Below are positions 41,979-50,374 of a stretch of DNA of 64,000 bases, in pieces. The notes under the pieces are model-generated. The model was not told where the DNA came from. It made no database searches and was given only the letters and a program-made list of their open reading frames with translations. Position numbers and translations under genes: made by a program. This DNA comes from HLUCCA09 sp038757905 (GTDB lineage: Bacteria > Pseudomonadota > Alphaproteobacteria > Rhodobacterales > Rhodobacteraceae), in contig JBCDGG010000002.1 in assembly GCA_038757905.1 (NCBI GenBank), forward strand, positions 13,365 through 77,364, written 5' to 3'. Each line of letters opens with the position of its first letter. Within the stretch, counting starts at the first letter, position 1.

Positions 41979-42890
41979 CAAGGTTTCGCTTCTTTGGAAC
42001 GGTCGCGCGGCCATCCCGAATGCCGGGCCATTCTCCTTACGGTCCCCATCGCGTAAGAGAGGCCGTAAGCCCTCTTCGCCCAGGCCCGTTGAGTTTGGAT
42101 GGGCGGGATCGAGATCGGGTCGATCCGCTGCGGTCGCCGCACGCTTGGTTTGCGCGCCGTGGAAGCGGCCCCCGCCAGAAGTCTCTGCATCCCCAGCATG
42201 CTTCCTTCTCAGGTTCTTGAGCGCCCGCCGAGGTCGCACTTGCTGCGATCTTCCCATGGGTCATCGCGCGGAGGATCTTTCGGCGGCGGACGGTGCGGCG
42301 CAGCTCATGGCGAAGGCCCGTAGCGCGGGATCGGTGACCCGTCCGTGACGGAAGCATTGCGGTTTTGCGACAATCGGAAACCTGAGAGGATGCGCCGCGT
42401 GCAGTTTGCGTCCATCGGCGTCCGCGGAGGTGGGCTCATCCGGCGCTTGGCCACAGTGGTGGGCAATGCGTCGGCGGTGACGACGGGCTAGAGCCTCGAC
42501 CGACTGCAAAGAAGGCGCCGACTGTGCCCCAGGCTGGCGGGGAAGGGCCGGGACCTGCCGCTGTTTCGGCCGCTTTTGTGACTCTTGTACACACGGAGGG
42601 GGCCAACCTCGTGGTGAGGTTGCGCCATGTTCCCAACGCCGGACACAACGACCCTTCGGACAAGAGTTGACGAGAAAGCGCTGCTGCCAAGCGGCCAATG
42701 GCATATGTGCTCAGCAGGGGGCACATCTGCCATATAGCCAGTGTCTCTGCGTCGACGCAGGGTTAAGGCAGACCCCAAGCCTCACGCGTTTCCACGGGCC
42801 CAAAAAACGTCGAGCGATGGCGCCCAGGCGGCGGGCGGTTCCGGCAGAGTCACGCAGGACACCCCGCACTCGCTCAAAGACGAAGCGTCG
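41979..42890. other. Gene-free gap of about 910 bases
   Basis: No supported gene. Small open frames on both strands have no recognisable motif. A 6-bp inverted repeat AACCTC-GTGGT-GAGGTT lies at 42605-42621. Composition varies along the gap, which may represent decayed genes; typical phn genes such as phnM or phnN are not discernible. Confidence 0.4.
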
Positions 42891-43376
42891 TCAGTAATCC
42901 TCGCCCGCGTAGCGGTTCGGCTGGCCTCTGGCCTCCGCACTCCCAATGAACGCGGCCCAATCTGCGCCGGGCCGCCAGATGCTCTCCATATTCGCGCGGG
43001 CATCCGCTTCGGACAGTTCGGATCCGCTCTTTGCGTAGCGATAGAAGAACGCGCTGACCCGCGCGTTGTAGATGCAATGGACATGGACCTTCGCCCCCGG
43101 CAGGCCGCCCATGGCGGTGCGGAAGTCCTCGAAATCCCGGTCGGTCGGGTTCTCGAAATCGACGGGCAGGTAGATGTAGGTCATCCCGAGGGCCGCCACG
43201 GTGCCGGCCTCATCGGCCAGCGCGCCCTTGTTGTCGTGCGGCCCAAGGTTGATGACATGGGTCACGCCAAGATCGCGGATCTCGGCCAGTTGCGCCTCGG
43301 TGGGCTGCCCCGACGTTGTGACGCGCGGGCTGAGGCGGCGCCAGTTGAGAATGCCCGGCAGGTCTTGCGCGGTCAT
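42891..43376 (-). CDS. Protein tyrosine phosphatase-like protein
   Basis: 161-residue cytoplasmic protein of the cysteine-phosphatase fold. The N-terminal part RVTTSGQPTEAQLAEIRDLGVTHVINLGPHDNKGAL is typical of the dual-specificity-like group. The active-site loop is VHVHCIYNARVSAF, with Cys and Arg separated by four residues rather than the classical five, as seen in related HCxxNxR proteins. The general acid region is probably YLPVDFENPTDRDFEDF. Coupled by ATGA to the DUF1272 gene upstream. Substrate unknown; phosphate removal from protein or small molecule is possible. Confidence 0.72.
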   Translation of the reverse strand: MTAQDLPGILNWRRLSPRVTTSGQPTEAQLAEIRDLGVTHVINLGPHDNKGALADEAGTVAALGMTYIYLPVDFENPTDRDFEDFRTAMGGLPGAKVHVHCIYNARVSAFFYRYAKSGSELSEADARANMESIWRPGADWAAFIGSAEARGQPNRYAGEDY

Positions 43377-43639
43377 GGATGCGCCTCCCCCTGCAGGTCC
43401 GCACACACGGCATGGGCGTGCACGACCCGCTCGATCGAGGCCGGGTGCTTGCGCAGTTTCGCTTCCGGGCGGATCGGGCGCGGCACGAAGTTCCCGCCGC
43501 AATTGGGGCAGGTATGGGCAAACATCGTTTCCGCGCATGCCGCGCAGAACGTACATTCAAAGGAGCAAATGCGGGCGTCCGTCGCCGACGGGGGCAGGTC
43601 TTTGCCGCAGCATTCGCAGTTCGGTCTCAGTGCAAGCAT
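43373..43639 (-). CDS. DUF1272 zinc-ribbon protein
   Basis: 88-residue protein with a Cys-rich core: LRPNCECCGKDLPP, then CSFECTFCAACAETMFAHTCPNCGGNFVPRPIRP. This is the DUF1272 signature, a predicted zinc-binding module. The ATG at 43639 is chosen because the family begins MLxLRPNCECC; GGAG lies ten bases upstream. It overlaps the phosphatase gene. Function unknown. The C-terminal 30 residues (HPASIERVVHAHAVC) follow the core. Confidence 0.8.
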   Translation of the reverse strand: MLALRPNCECCGKDLPPSATDARICSFECTFCAACAETMFAHTCPNCGGNFVPRPIRPEAKLRKHPASIERVVHAHAVCADLQGEAHP

Positions 43640-43703
43640 TTGGGGCAATCTCCGTTCCATCTGCGCCTAGACTACCAAGGCCCGCTCTGGCAGAAATGCC
43701 AAG

Positions 43704-44714
43704 ATGATCGAAAAAGGCGCCAAATCGAAGGCCCGTGCCCGTGCTCCTAAGCCGCGCCTTGTTGTGTTCGTCGTGTATCCCGACATCGTTCTGCTGGACC
43801 TGGTCGGGCCGCTACAGGTGTTTTCGCACGCTCTCGATCCCGCAGGCGGACAGAACGGCTATGCCTGCGCGGTGGTGTCACCCGATGGATCGCTGACCGA
43901 GACCAACACGATCGTCTCCATTCCCAGCGCGGCGGCATCGAGCCTTGCGGGCCAGCCCATCCACACGGTCGTCGTGGTCGGCGGCGACGGAGCGATCCCC
44001 GGCATGGGCGACGCGCGCCTCGTCGGATGCGTTGCAGAGCTTGCGAGCCGTGCGAAACGCGTCTGCTCCGTCTGCTCGGGCGCCCTGGTTCTGGCGGCAA
44101 CCGGGCTGCTGGACGGCAGGAGGGCGGTCACCCATTGGGAGGATTGCGAGAGGCTCGCGGAAGCGTTTCCACACGTGCGTGTGGAAATGGACCCCATCTT
44201 CATCAAGGATGGCCCGATCTGGACGTCGGCCGGCATCACCGCAGGGATCGACATGGCCCTGGCCATCGTGGCGGAGGATCTTGGCCGCGCCTCCGCCTTT
44301 GCTGTCGCTAGGTCGATGGTGGCGCAAATGGTTCGGTCGGGCGGGCAGTCGCAGTTCAGCCCGATCCTCGGCCGCCAGTTGCATGACAGAGCCGGACAGT
44401 TCGAGGCGCTGCACGCCTGGATCGCCGCAAACCTCTCGGCGCGTCTGACGGTCGATACCCTGGCCGAACGGGCCAACATGAGCCCGCGCAACTTTGCCCG
44501 TGTCTATGGCAAGACCATGGGCGTCACCCCCGCGAAGGCGGTCGCGGCGATCCGGATCGAGAAGGCCAAGGAGCTGCTGGAGACGACCGATCAGAGCATC
44601 AAGCGGGTGGCGGGAGGTTGCGGCTTCACCGACGAAGATCACATGCGCCGCGCCTTTCTGCGGGTGCTGCATGTCTCCCCGTCGGAGTATCGGACAAACT
44701 TCCAGGTTCGGTGA
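43704..44714 (+). CDS. GlxA family regulator (DJ-1/PfpI domain plus AraC HTH)
   Basis: 336-residue transcription factor. Residues 18-200 form a DJ-1/PfpI-like domain (LVVFVVYPDIVLLDLVGPLQVFSHAL; VCSVCSGALVLAATGLLDGRRAVTHWEDCERL, with Cys in the nucleophile-elbow region). Residues 235-330 are the AraC helix-turn-helix pair (LTVDTLAERANMSPRNFARVYGKTMGVTPAKAVAAIRIEKAKELLE, then VAGGCGFTDEDHMRRAFLRVLHVSPSEYR). Divergent from the DUF1272 pair by 64 bases, which may be its targets. Effector unknown. Confidence 0.85.
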   Translation: MIEKGAKSKARARAPKPRLVVFVVYPDIVLLDLVGPLQVFSHALDPAGGQNGYACAVVSPDGSLTETNTIVSIPSAAASSLAGQPIHTVVVVGGDGAIPGMGDARLVGCVAELASRAKRVCSVCSGALVLAATGLLDGRRAVTHWEDCERLAEAFPHVRVEMDPIFIKDGPIWTSAGITAGIDMALAIVAEDLGRASAFAVARSMVAQMVRSGGQSQFSPILGRQLHDRAGQFEALHAWIAANLSARLTVDTLAERANMSPRNFARVYGKTMGVTPAKAVAAIRIEKAKELLETTDQSIKRVAGGCGFTDEDHMRRAFLRVLHVSPSEYRTNFQVR

Positions 44715-45500
44715 AGACGGGCTTCTCCGCGCCAGAGTTTCCAAGGCCAGGAGAGTGCGCGTGCTTCGGGCCCCGCAGACGCCCGAGATGTCACCAGCGA
44801 AAACGGCACACGCTCCGCGGGGGCCATCCAACACCGCACTCGCATCCGTGTAGAGGGCCAACGTTGTGTCCTGCGGGTGCCGACGCGACCGCTAGGCTGC
44901 ATCGCGGTTGCCCTCGAGCGCGCATCGGTCCCGGTTTCTGTGAGCACAAGGCATGGCGGATGGCATGCCGCTCGCCTCCGCCGCTCAATTCCAACCTAGT
45001 GAGGCCCAAGGGCGCATGAACGCGGTGTAGCGCAAACCGCGGTACGCGTTCGGAGCGTCGAGTCCGCAGTGGCACTAGGGCGATCCTTGGACTTGCTTTG
45101 AGTCACTGGCTTCTTGGCCCACGCGCCAACGATGCTCTGCAATCCCCCCGCCGCGCGATCGCCGACACTTGAGGGCGCCACGACATGCCCACACCCCCAA
45201 CGTCCGGCTCGCCAAGAGCCACGGCGGGTCAACCTCAGATCGGTCCACCAGAGGTACTAGGCCGTCGACACCCCTGCAGAGAGCCACACCGTCAAGGCGG
45301 CCTGCTAAGCAGGCTGACCTCCCTCTACCGTGCCGCTTGGAAGGAGCAGGTACGAGGGGGCCGCCGTTCCGGTGAGCCTGAGCCGCCAGAGCGAGCCAAC
45401 GATGCGCGGGTTCGCGATCCAATCTCGGACACGACGAGAGCGCGAAACGGTGGGTTGAAGTTTAAGCAGGGTCATAGTAACGCGACCAAATGAGAAGAAT
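44715..45500. other. Gene-free gap before tRNA-Thr
   Basis: About 790 bases without a supported gene apart from the terminal extension of the convergent serine recombinase frame (to 45462). Open frames present are short and motif-free. The tRNA promoter must be at the right end; a fair -10-like CATAGT lies at about 45473-45478 but no convincing -35. Confidence 0.35.
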
Positions 45501-47090
45501 GCCGCTGTAGCTCAGCTGGTAGAGCACGTCATTCGTAATGATGGGGTCGGGGGTTCGAGTCCCTTCAGCGGCACCATAACAGACCTGAGGGTCAGTTATG
45601 CTTCTCAAAGCCTTGAACGGAAAGGCGATTTCGGGGGTTCTAGCACCCTCTTTTCGGCAGTAGCTGAGACGGTCCGCCAGGGCCAGTTTCAGGATTGTCC
45701 GTCGTAGGGACACGTTGCCCGTTGCCCATAGTTTCCAAGGATTCGAGAGGAAGGTAAGGGCTGTTTCTAGCGTGTCCTCGAAAGTGCCCTTCGGTTCGGC
45801 CTGCGCGGCGATCTGTTCGCTCAGAAGAGCCTTCTCTTTTTCGATCGCATCGATCTTGCGTTCATACGTGGCGACGACTGTCGCATTGGTCGCAGCAAGG
45901 ATTCGGTCGAGAATCGTGCTGACCTCCTTGTCGAGCGCTGTGATCCGCCGCTTCGCCGTCCTCACGATCTCGGCGGCCTGCTCACGTCGTGCGGACCATG
46001 CGTGGCGGAACATCGCAGTGGCGACTTTTGCGAGGGCTTCTGTCGGTTGCAGGCTGCGGATGATCTCGCCGACCTCGCCTTCGAGGTCGTCACGGCGGAT
46101 CGACTTACCATAGTATTCACAAGCATTTGTTTGACATAGGTAATATGGGTATCCCCGTCCATGACGGCCGCGCGAGACCGACGAGCGCAGCGGGACGTCG
46201 CAGCCCGCGCAGCAGACAATGCCACGCAGGGCAAACTGATCCCCGATGTTCTTGCGCGCAGGCGCCTTCGCTTTGCCCGAGCGGCGTTCCTGGACCTTTT
46301 CGAAGATCTCGAGGGAAACGAGGCCCTCATGCTGAGCCTTGAGCCAGCTGATCCCGTGCTTCTCAGAACAGATGTACCCGGCATAGACGGGATGGGTCAG
46401 GATGTCGGTGACACGGCGCTGCGTGACGAGGCCGTGCTTGTTGCGCGGGAAGTCTGGGAAGCTCTCGAAGAAACGTTTGACCTCCGCTTGGGTCTGGAAC
46501 CGACCGCATGCGTAGCCTTCGAACGCTTCCCGAATGATCCCATCGAAGGGCGGGTTTGGCACGAGCACTTTCCCTCGACCTTTGAAGGTCTCCATCCTGA
46601 AACCCACCGGCGCGATCGCGATCCAGAAGCCTGATTCCAGTCGCGCCTTCATTTTCTGCGCGACTTGGCGGCCATTCTGTTTGCGCTCAAGCTCCCCCTG
46701 CGCGGCGATGATGGTTTCGATGAACTCCGATTCCGGGCTGTCTTCTTCGAACTTGAAGTTGAGGCATTCGATGCGCGCACCGCGCTTCCGGAACTCCTCA
46801 CGGAGGTCGAGGTGATAGCGGACCGATCTCGCGAACCGCTTTGGGTCATCGAACAAAATGATGAACTTCTCATTCGGCTGCGCGTCCATAAAGGCCAAAA
46901 GAGCCTTCATCCCTGGCCGCTCGAGGTAGTCTAGCCCTCCGCTGATGGTGTCCGGGAAAACGGCTTCGACCTGAAGGCCCTTCTGTTCAGCCCAGGCCCT
47001 GCATCTCGCTTCTTGGCTAGAAAGCCCATGACCTTCAGTGGCTTGCGCTCGAGAGCTAACTCTCGCATATATGATGACTTTTTCTGTCAT
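45462..47090 (-). CDS. Large serine recombinase (integrase) at tRNA-Thr
   Basis: 542-residue site-specific recombinase. The N-terminal resolvase domain (VIIYARVSSRAQATEGHGLSSQEARC, nucleophile Ser12; FDDPKRFARSVRYHLDL) is followed by the recombinase domain (PVGFRMETF, RVTDILTHPVYAGYICSEK), a zinc ribbon (IVCCAGCDVPLRSSVSRGR, YYLCQTNAC) and a coiled coil (about residues 360-430). The last 35 residues (EGTRTPDPIITNDVLYQLSYSG and beyond) are the antisense of the tRNA-Thr gene, so the frame runs through the attachment site; the natural end before integration may differ. Strong ribosome site GGGAGGAC. It overlaps an upstream 110-residue gene by ATGA. Expected to integrate and excise the island. 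Confidence 0.93.
   Translation of the reverse strand: MTEKVIIYARVSSRAQATEGHGLSSQEARCRAWAEQKGLQVEAVFPDTISGGLDYLERPGMKALLAFMDAQPNEKFIILFDDPKRFARSVRYHLDLREEFRKRGARIECLNFKFEEDSPESEFIETIIAAQGELERKQNGRQVAQKMKARLESGFWIAIAPVGFRMETFKGRGKVLVPNPPFDGIIREAFEGYACGRFQTQAEVKRFFESFPDFPRNKHGLVTQRRVTDILTHPVYAGYICSEKHGISWLKAQHEGLVSLEIFEKVQERRSGKAKAPARKNIGDQFALRGIVCCAGCDVPLRSSVSRGRHGRGYPYYLCQTNACEYYGKSIRRDDLEGEVGEIIRSLQPTEALAKVATAMFRHAWSARREQAAEIVRTAKRRITALDKEVSTILDRILAATNATVVATYERKIDAIEKEKALLSEQIAAQAEPKGTFEDTLETALTFLSNPWKLWATGNVSLRRTILKLALADRLSYCRKEGARTPEIAFPFKALRSITDPQVCYGAAEGTRTPDPIITNDVLYQLSYSGILLIWSRYYDPA
45501..45576 (+). tRNA. tRNA-Thr (anticodon CGU)
   Basis: Complete cloverleaf: acceptor stem GCCGCTG/CAGCGGC, D-arm AGCTCAGCTGGTAGAGC, anticodon stem-loop with CATTCGTAATG giving anticodon CGT, T-arm GGGGGTTCGAGTCCC, discriminator A and an encoded CCA end (45574-45576). 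CGU reads the ACG threonine codon. The intact gene abuts a serine recombinase gene that ends inside it on the opposite strand, so it serves as the island's integration site, with the 3' end rebuilt or unaffected by insertion. Confidence 0.97.
45575..45600. repeat. 26-base dyad at the tRNA 3' end; candidate attachment site or terminator
   Basis: CATAAC-A-GACC-TGAG-GGTC-A-GTTATG is an inverted repeat with 10 of 11 pairs, starting within the CCA end of tRNA-Thr. It could be a tRNA transcript terminator (no U-run), a bidirectional terminator shared with the recombinase gene, or the dyad-symmetric arm of a serine-integrase attachment site at the chromosome-island junction. Confidence 0.55.
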
Positions 47091-47419
47091 ACGTCCTCCC
47101 TGCTGTCTTCGGCGTTGGTTGATTCTACCACGGCAGCGGCGAGCAGCGCGGTCAGGTCAGTGACTTGTCCACAGCTTTCAGCAGCCTCGGGATTGTGGAA
47201 GCGATAGCCCCAATCCGCGAATGCCAGCATCATGGACCAGAGTGTTAGGATCTGCTCCTTCAACTCTTCCGGAGGCAGCGAACTCTCTTCGAAGTACGGC
47301 AACCAGTCCTCCCATTCGAGATGGATCGAAGTACGTTTCTCCGTCGTCGTTTGAACGGGCGCGGGCGAAGCGGCTTGCATGTTGAAGCTGGGTGGATGGC
47401 GATTGGGCGGGGCTGGCAT
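47087..47419 (-). CDS. Small acidic protein coupled to the serine recombinase
   Basis: 110-residue protein of unknown family. N-terminal 25 residues are Pro/Ala-rich; the conserved-looking core is IHLEWEDWLPYFEESSLPPEELKEQILTLWSMMLAFADWGYRFHNPEAAESCGQ. A strong ribosome site AAAGGAGACGCC precedes the ATG at 47419, which supports this start over longer frames. Its stop overlaps the recombinase start (ATGA), so both are made together. An accessory or directionality role for recombination is possible from position, but no motif supports it. Confidence 0.6.
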   Translation of the reverse strand: MPAPPNRHPPSFNMQAASPAPVQTTTEKRTSIHLEWEDWLPYFEESSLPPEELKEQILTLWSMMLAFADWGYRFHNPEAAESCGQVTDLTALLAAAVVESTNAEDSREDV

Positions 47420-47587
47420 GGCGTCTCCTTTTGGGTTGTGGGCGTGTCTCCTGGGTTGCGTCCGCGACACCGTGCTGCGGAACAAAAGAGGAACATACTG
47501 CCCGATAACGTGCTGTCTGGCAAAGAATATTTTCCTAGCCAGGCGCATTGCGGGCCGCGCTTGGAGGCCCGCCTTGCTCAGCGCGAC

Positions 47588-48289
47588 TTAGCGGCTCTGG
47601 CCGCGCGGGCGGTCTTGGGTCTGCTGCTCGCGCCGCTGCTCCTTGAAGAGCTCCCGGTCGAGGTCCTGCGCTTGGTGATGGGCTCGGCGGGCGAGCTCGG
47701 AGAGGCCGAGCATGTCCTTGGGACGGAAATTGGAGGTGTCCTGTAGGTTGCCGTCGCGATCCTTGTAGGTCCGAGCGAGCGTGACGGAATGGTAGGCGCC
47801 ATTCTCGTTCTCGTTGCGCCAGATTGCGGCCTTGAGCTGGCCCTCGCGGACGGTCTCGGCCGGGCGATTGGTAGCGTCGCGGGCAGCTGCGGCCTGGTCG
47901 TAATCGTCGGTCATGGTTCGGTCTCCTTGCTTGGGTGGGAAAAGGGCATTCCTTGCGGCTTCGAGGCGGGCGGCTTCCCAGCGGGCTTCGAACGCTTCGG
48001 CATCGACCTCGTCTGCGATGTCCGAGCGCGGCCGCGCCGCGGGATGCGGCCGGTTGTGCACGACTGAAGAGACCACGGATTGGGGAGCGGCGCGGGCCTG
48101 ATCCGGGCGGCTTTCGCGCCGATTGCTCCGCAGATCGACGTCGTCATTGGCCGCCTCCCGATCGAAGAGACGGCTGATGCGGAGCTCCGCGAGGCGCCGG
48201 GCGAAGGGGCTTTGCGGCAGGTCGGGTTGCGCATCCGCATAGGTGATCGGCTCGCGGTGCATCGGGCTGTCGGTGTCACGCTCCGCCAT
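47588..48289 (-). CDS. Unknown island protein with internal in-frame start
   Basis: 233 residues, charged and probably soluble. The N-terminal half (FARRLAELRISRLFDREAANDDVDLRSNRRES) looks disordered and Arg-rich. The C-terminal half (REGQLKAAIWRNENENGAYHSVTLARTYKDRDGNLQDTSNFRPKDMLGLSELARRAHHQ) looks like a compact domain of about 90 residues shared by island-encoded proteins. Inside the frame, AAGGAG lies close before an ATG (MTDDYDQAAAA) near position 47914, which could start a second shorter product of about 108 residues. Located three bases after the TraG-like gene. No function can be assigned. Confidence 0.6.
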   Translation of the reverse strand: MAERDTDSPMHREPITYADAQPDLPQSPFARRLAELRISRLFDREAANDDVDLRSNRRESRPDQARAAPQSVVSSVVHNRPHPAARPRSDIADEVDAEAFEARWEAARLEAARNALFPPKQGDRTMTDDYDQAAAARDATNRPAETVREGQLKAAIWRNENENGAYHSVTLARTYKDRDGNLQDTSNFRPKDMLGLSELARRAHHQAQDLDRELFKEQRREQQTQDRPRGQSR

Positions 48290-48292
48290 TGA

Positions 48293-49954
48293 TCAGTGCT
48301 CCACGCGGGACCACATCCCGCTGCGATATTGCGGGTAATGCGCGTATCGCGCCGGAACCGGCTCAGTGATAACGTTGCGCCAACGCATCCCCCAGCGGGT
48401 GCGAACACGGACGCGGTCCAGCGGCGGGTGGTACGGGTTCGGATGGTAGCGGCCCGCAAGGTCCCGCTGCTCCCAATAGGGCTGCCGCTCGAGGTAGATC
48501 GGAAACGGCACGTCCTCGTGGATGTAGTAAGCACGATCCGAGGGCGCGTTCATGACCTCCTCCGGTAGGCGGATCATTCGCTGGTGCTTCGTCTGGTGCT
48601 CCGCCTCAAAAGCCTGCTGAGACAGTGCAAGGCTCGCTTGGATCGGGTCGCCGCTCGCGATGAGCGAGGTCAGAGCGTTGGCGCGGGCATGTTCGGCGCG
48701 GTCTTGAGCGAGTTGGTCGTCATAAGAGAGCGTCTGTGACCCCAGCATACGAGAGCATTCTTGCGCACTCTCGATATCGCGGAGCGCGAACATGAGCTTG
48801 GCGCCTGCGCTGGACTGGATCAGGGCCTTCGCCTCTGGGCCGAGCGTCGCCATCTGACGCTCGGACTGGAAGACCGCAACCGGGGTGATCCCTATCCCGG
48901 CGCCATAGGTGAACAGACGAGGAACAAGTGGGAATCCGCTCGAGGTCCCGCCCGCAAGCTGCCCGCACTCGTCGAGGAAGAAGACGATCCGGCGGGCGCT
49001 CGGCGCGCGCGACTTGTAGAGCATTGCGCCGACGAAGAAGGACTTCAGGACGGGCGCCCAGGCCGAGACGTATTCGGCAGGCGGGCAGAGATAGAGCTGC
49101 CAGGCCTTATCGCCTGAGACGAGATCGCAGAGCGACATCGTATAGGGCGGCGAGACGAAGGCCATCAGGATTGGGTCCGAGAGGCAGGCGACGGATTTGG
49201 CCAGCTCCCCGATGATGCCGCGGAAACCGCCGGTCGTATCGTTGCGGGCGGTGGCGATCTCCGCCTCGAGGCGTCGGACCTGCGGGAAGCGCGACTTGGA
49301 CATCTGGTAGGCGAAGTCGAGCCAGGGCTCACCGCCCGCGATCAAGTGATTGATAGCCTCGTAAAGGGCTGGGAAGGTCACCATGCCCATGATCTCGGCG
49401 ACGGCGAGAGAGAGCGCCTCACCGAATTCGCGGGCGCGGCCTTCAAAGTAATCCGCCTGAGAAGCGCCGGAGACGGCGATCAAGTTCACCCACAAGACTT
49501 TGGCATCCCCGACGAGCGTCGGGCTGTCGATGACAAGGTAGTCGAGCGGGTTGATCCGGTCGGCCAGCATCGGGCCGTGGAGCCCGGCGGGCGCCCAGTA
49601 AGCGCAGAACTTGCCGTCGGAGGTCTGGTCTTGCGAGATGGCCGCGCCTTCGCCATTGAGGTCGAGAAAGATCAGGGAATTCAGACAGGTTCCGGTGACT
49701 AGGTTCCGGGCCAACACATCTCGCATTTTGCCAGCTCTGGCACCCGCCACGATCGAGTGGCCCGCCGGACCATGGTGGTAGACCGGCTCGCCGCTGAAGA
49801 GGCCGACATAGATCGACTCGGGCCGCTGATCGAAGAGCCCGGCCTCATCGATATGATGGAATTGCGCCCATTCGGTCGTGCCGAACCGGTACCGCGCATT
49901 GTCATCGCGGGCACCGGATCCTGCGCCCGCTCTGCCAAAGAAGGGCCAGGCCAT
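48293..49954 (-). CDS. TraG/TraD/VirD4-like coupling ATPase
   Basis: 553-residue protein of the type IV coupling family. The N-terminus lacks the usual membrane helices; those are probably supplied by the small membrane protein encoded just upstream. The Walker A region HSIVAGARAGKMRDVLARN is degenerate (A-x4-G-K-M instead of G-x4-GK[ST]); Walker B is RIVFFLDECGQLAGG, followed by FTYGAGIGITPVAVFQSERQM, typical of the TraM-recognition region. The later part (QAFEAEHQTKHQRMIRLPEEVMNAPSDRAYYI) also fits TraG. ATG 49954 shares bases with the upstream stop (TGATG). Expected to couple DNA to a transfer pore, but no pore or relaxase genes are present in this window. Confidence 0.82.
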   Translation of the reverse strand: MAWPFFGRAGAGSGARDDNARYRFGTTEWAQFHHIDEAGLFDQRPESIYVGLFSGEPVYHHGPAGHSIVAGARAGKMRDVLARNLVTGTCLNSLIFLDLNGEGAAISQDQTSDGKFCAYWAPAGLHGPMLADRINPLDYLVIDSPTLVGDAKVLWVNLIAVSGASQADYFEGRAREFGEALSLAVAEIMGMVTFPALYEAINHLIAGGEPWLDFAYQMSKSRFPQVRRLEAEIATARNDTTGGFRGIIGELAKSVACLSDPILMAFVSPPYTMSLCDLVSGDKAWQLYLCPPAEYVSAWAPVLKSFFVGAMLYKSRAPSARRIVFFLDECGQLAGGTSSGFPLVPRLFTYGAGIGITPVAVFQSERQMATLGPEAKALIQSSAGAKLMFALRDIESAQECSRMLGSQTLSYDDQLAQDRAEHARANALTSLIASGDPIQASLALSQQAFEAEHQTKHQRMIRLPEEVMNAPSDRAYYIHEDVPFPIYLERQPYWEQRDLAGRYHPNPYHPPLDRVRVRTRWGMRWRNVITEPVPARYAHYPQYRSGMWSRVEH

Positions 49955-50277
49955 CAGCGGCACCGGAAGAGGTTCGTCATGACCCCCATGACGAGCGCGA
50001 CAAAGGCGACGCCGAGCCCGAGGCTCACCGCGAAGAACACCAGAGGATAGGCGGCGAGCTTGAGCAGCCAGAACAGCGCGAAAGCCGCCGTACCGTCGTA
50101 ACGGGCGACGATGGCTTCGGCGATGTCGTCTTCCCAGATGGTCCAGACATCCGGCGTCCAGAAGATCGCGGCATAGAGCCCGACGCAGCGCGCCAGCCAC
50201 TTGCCACTGGTCGCGATCAACGGGTTCTGGGGGCGTGGGCCGCCCCCATTCCCGCCCAGCCCGAAGAGCCAGCTCAT
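49954..50277 (-). CDS. Small membrane protein upstream of the TraG-like gene
   Basis: 107-residue protein. Glycine-rich N-terminus MSWLFGLGGNGGGPRP, then one or two short hydrophobic segments (WLARCVGLYAAIFW, about 27-40) and a long C-terminal hydrophobic region (FALFWLLKLAAYPLVFFAVSLGLGVAFVALVMGVM, about 65-100). GGGAGCGG precedes ATG 50277. Directly coupled to the TraG-like gene, so it may be its membrane anchor, taking the role of the missing N-terminal helices. No family recognised. Confidence 0.6.
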   Translation of the reverse strand: MSWLFGLGGNGGGPRPQNPLIATSGKWLARCVGLYAAIFWTPDVWTIWEDDIAEAIVARYDGTAAFALFWLLKLAAYPLVFFAVSLGLGVAFVALVMGVMTNLFRCR

Positions 50278-50374
50278 CGGTCCGCTCCCTTTCGCGCTGT
50301 GCCATTTTTCTGTCGGAAGGTTCCCAAGGACCGTCTTCGTCGAAGGAGTCGGTTCCTTTGCTTCCGGCATTGCT

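Noticed and set aside
42605..42621. Inverted repeat AACCTC-N5-GAGGTT as a terminator or insertion sequence end
   Set aside because: No U-tract, no second copy and no transposase nearby. Left as an unexplained small repeat.
49954..49964. TCAGCGGCACC, identical to 11 bases of the tRNA-Thr 3' end, as a possible second attachment site
   Set aside because: It sits at the stop/start overlap of two coupled genes inside an intact operon, and the match stops at 11 bases. Chance identity is likelier than an attR.
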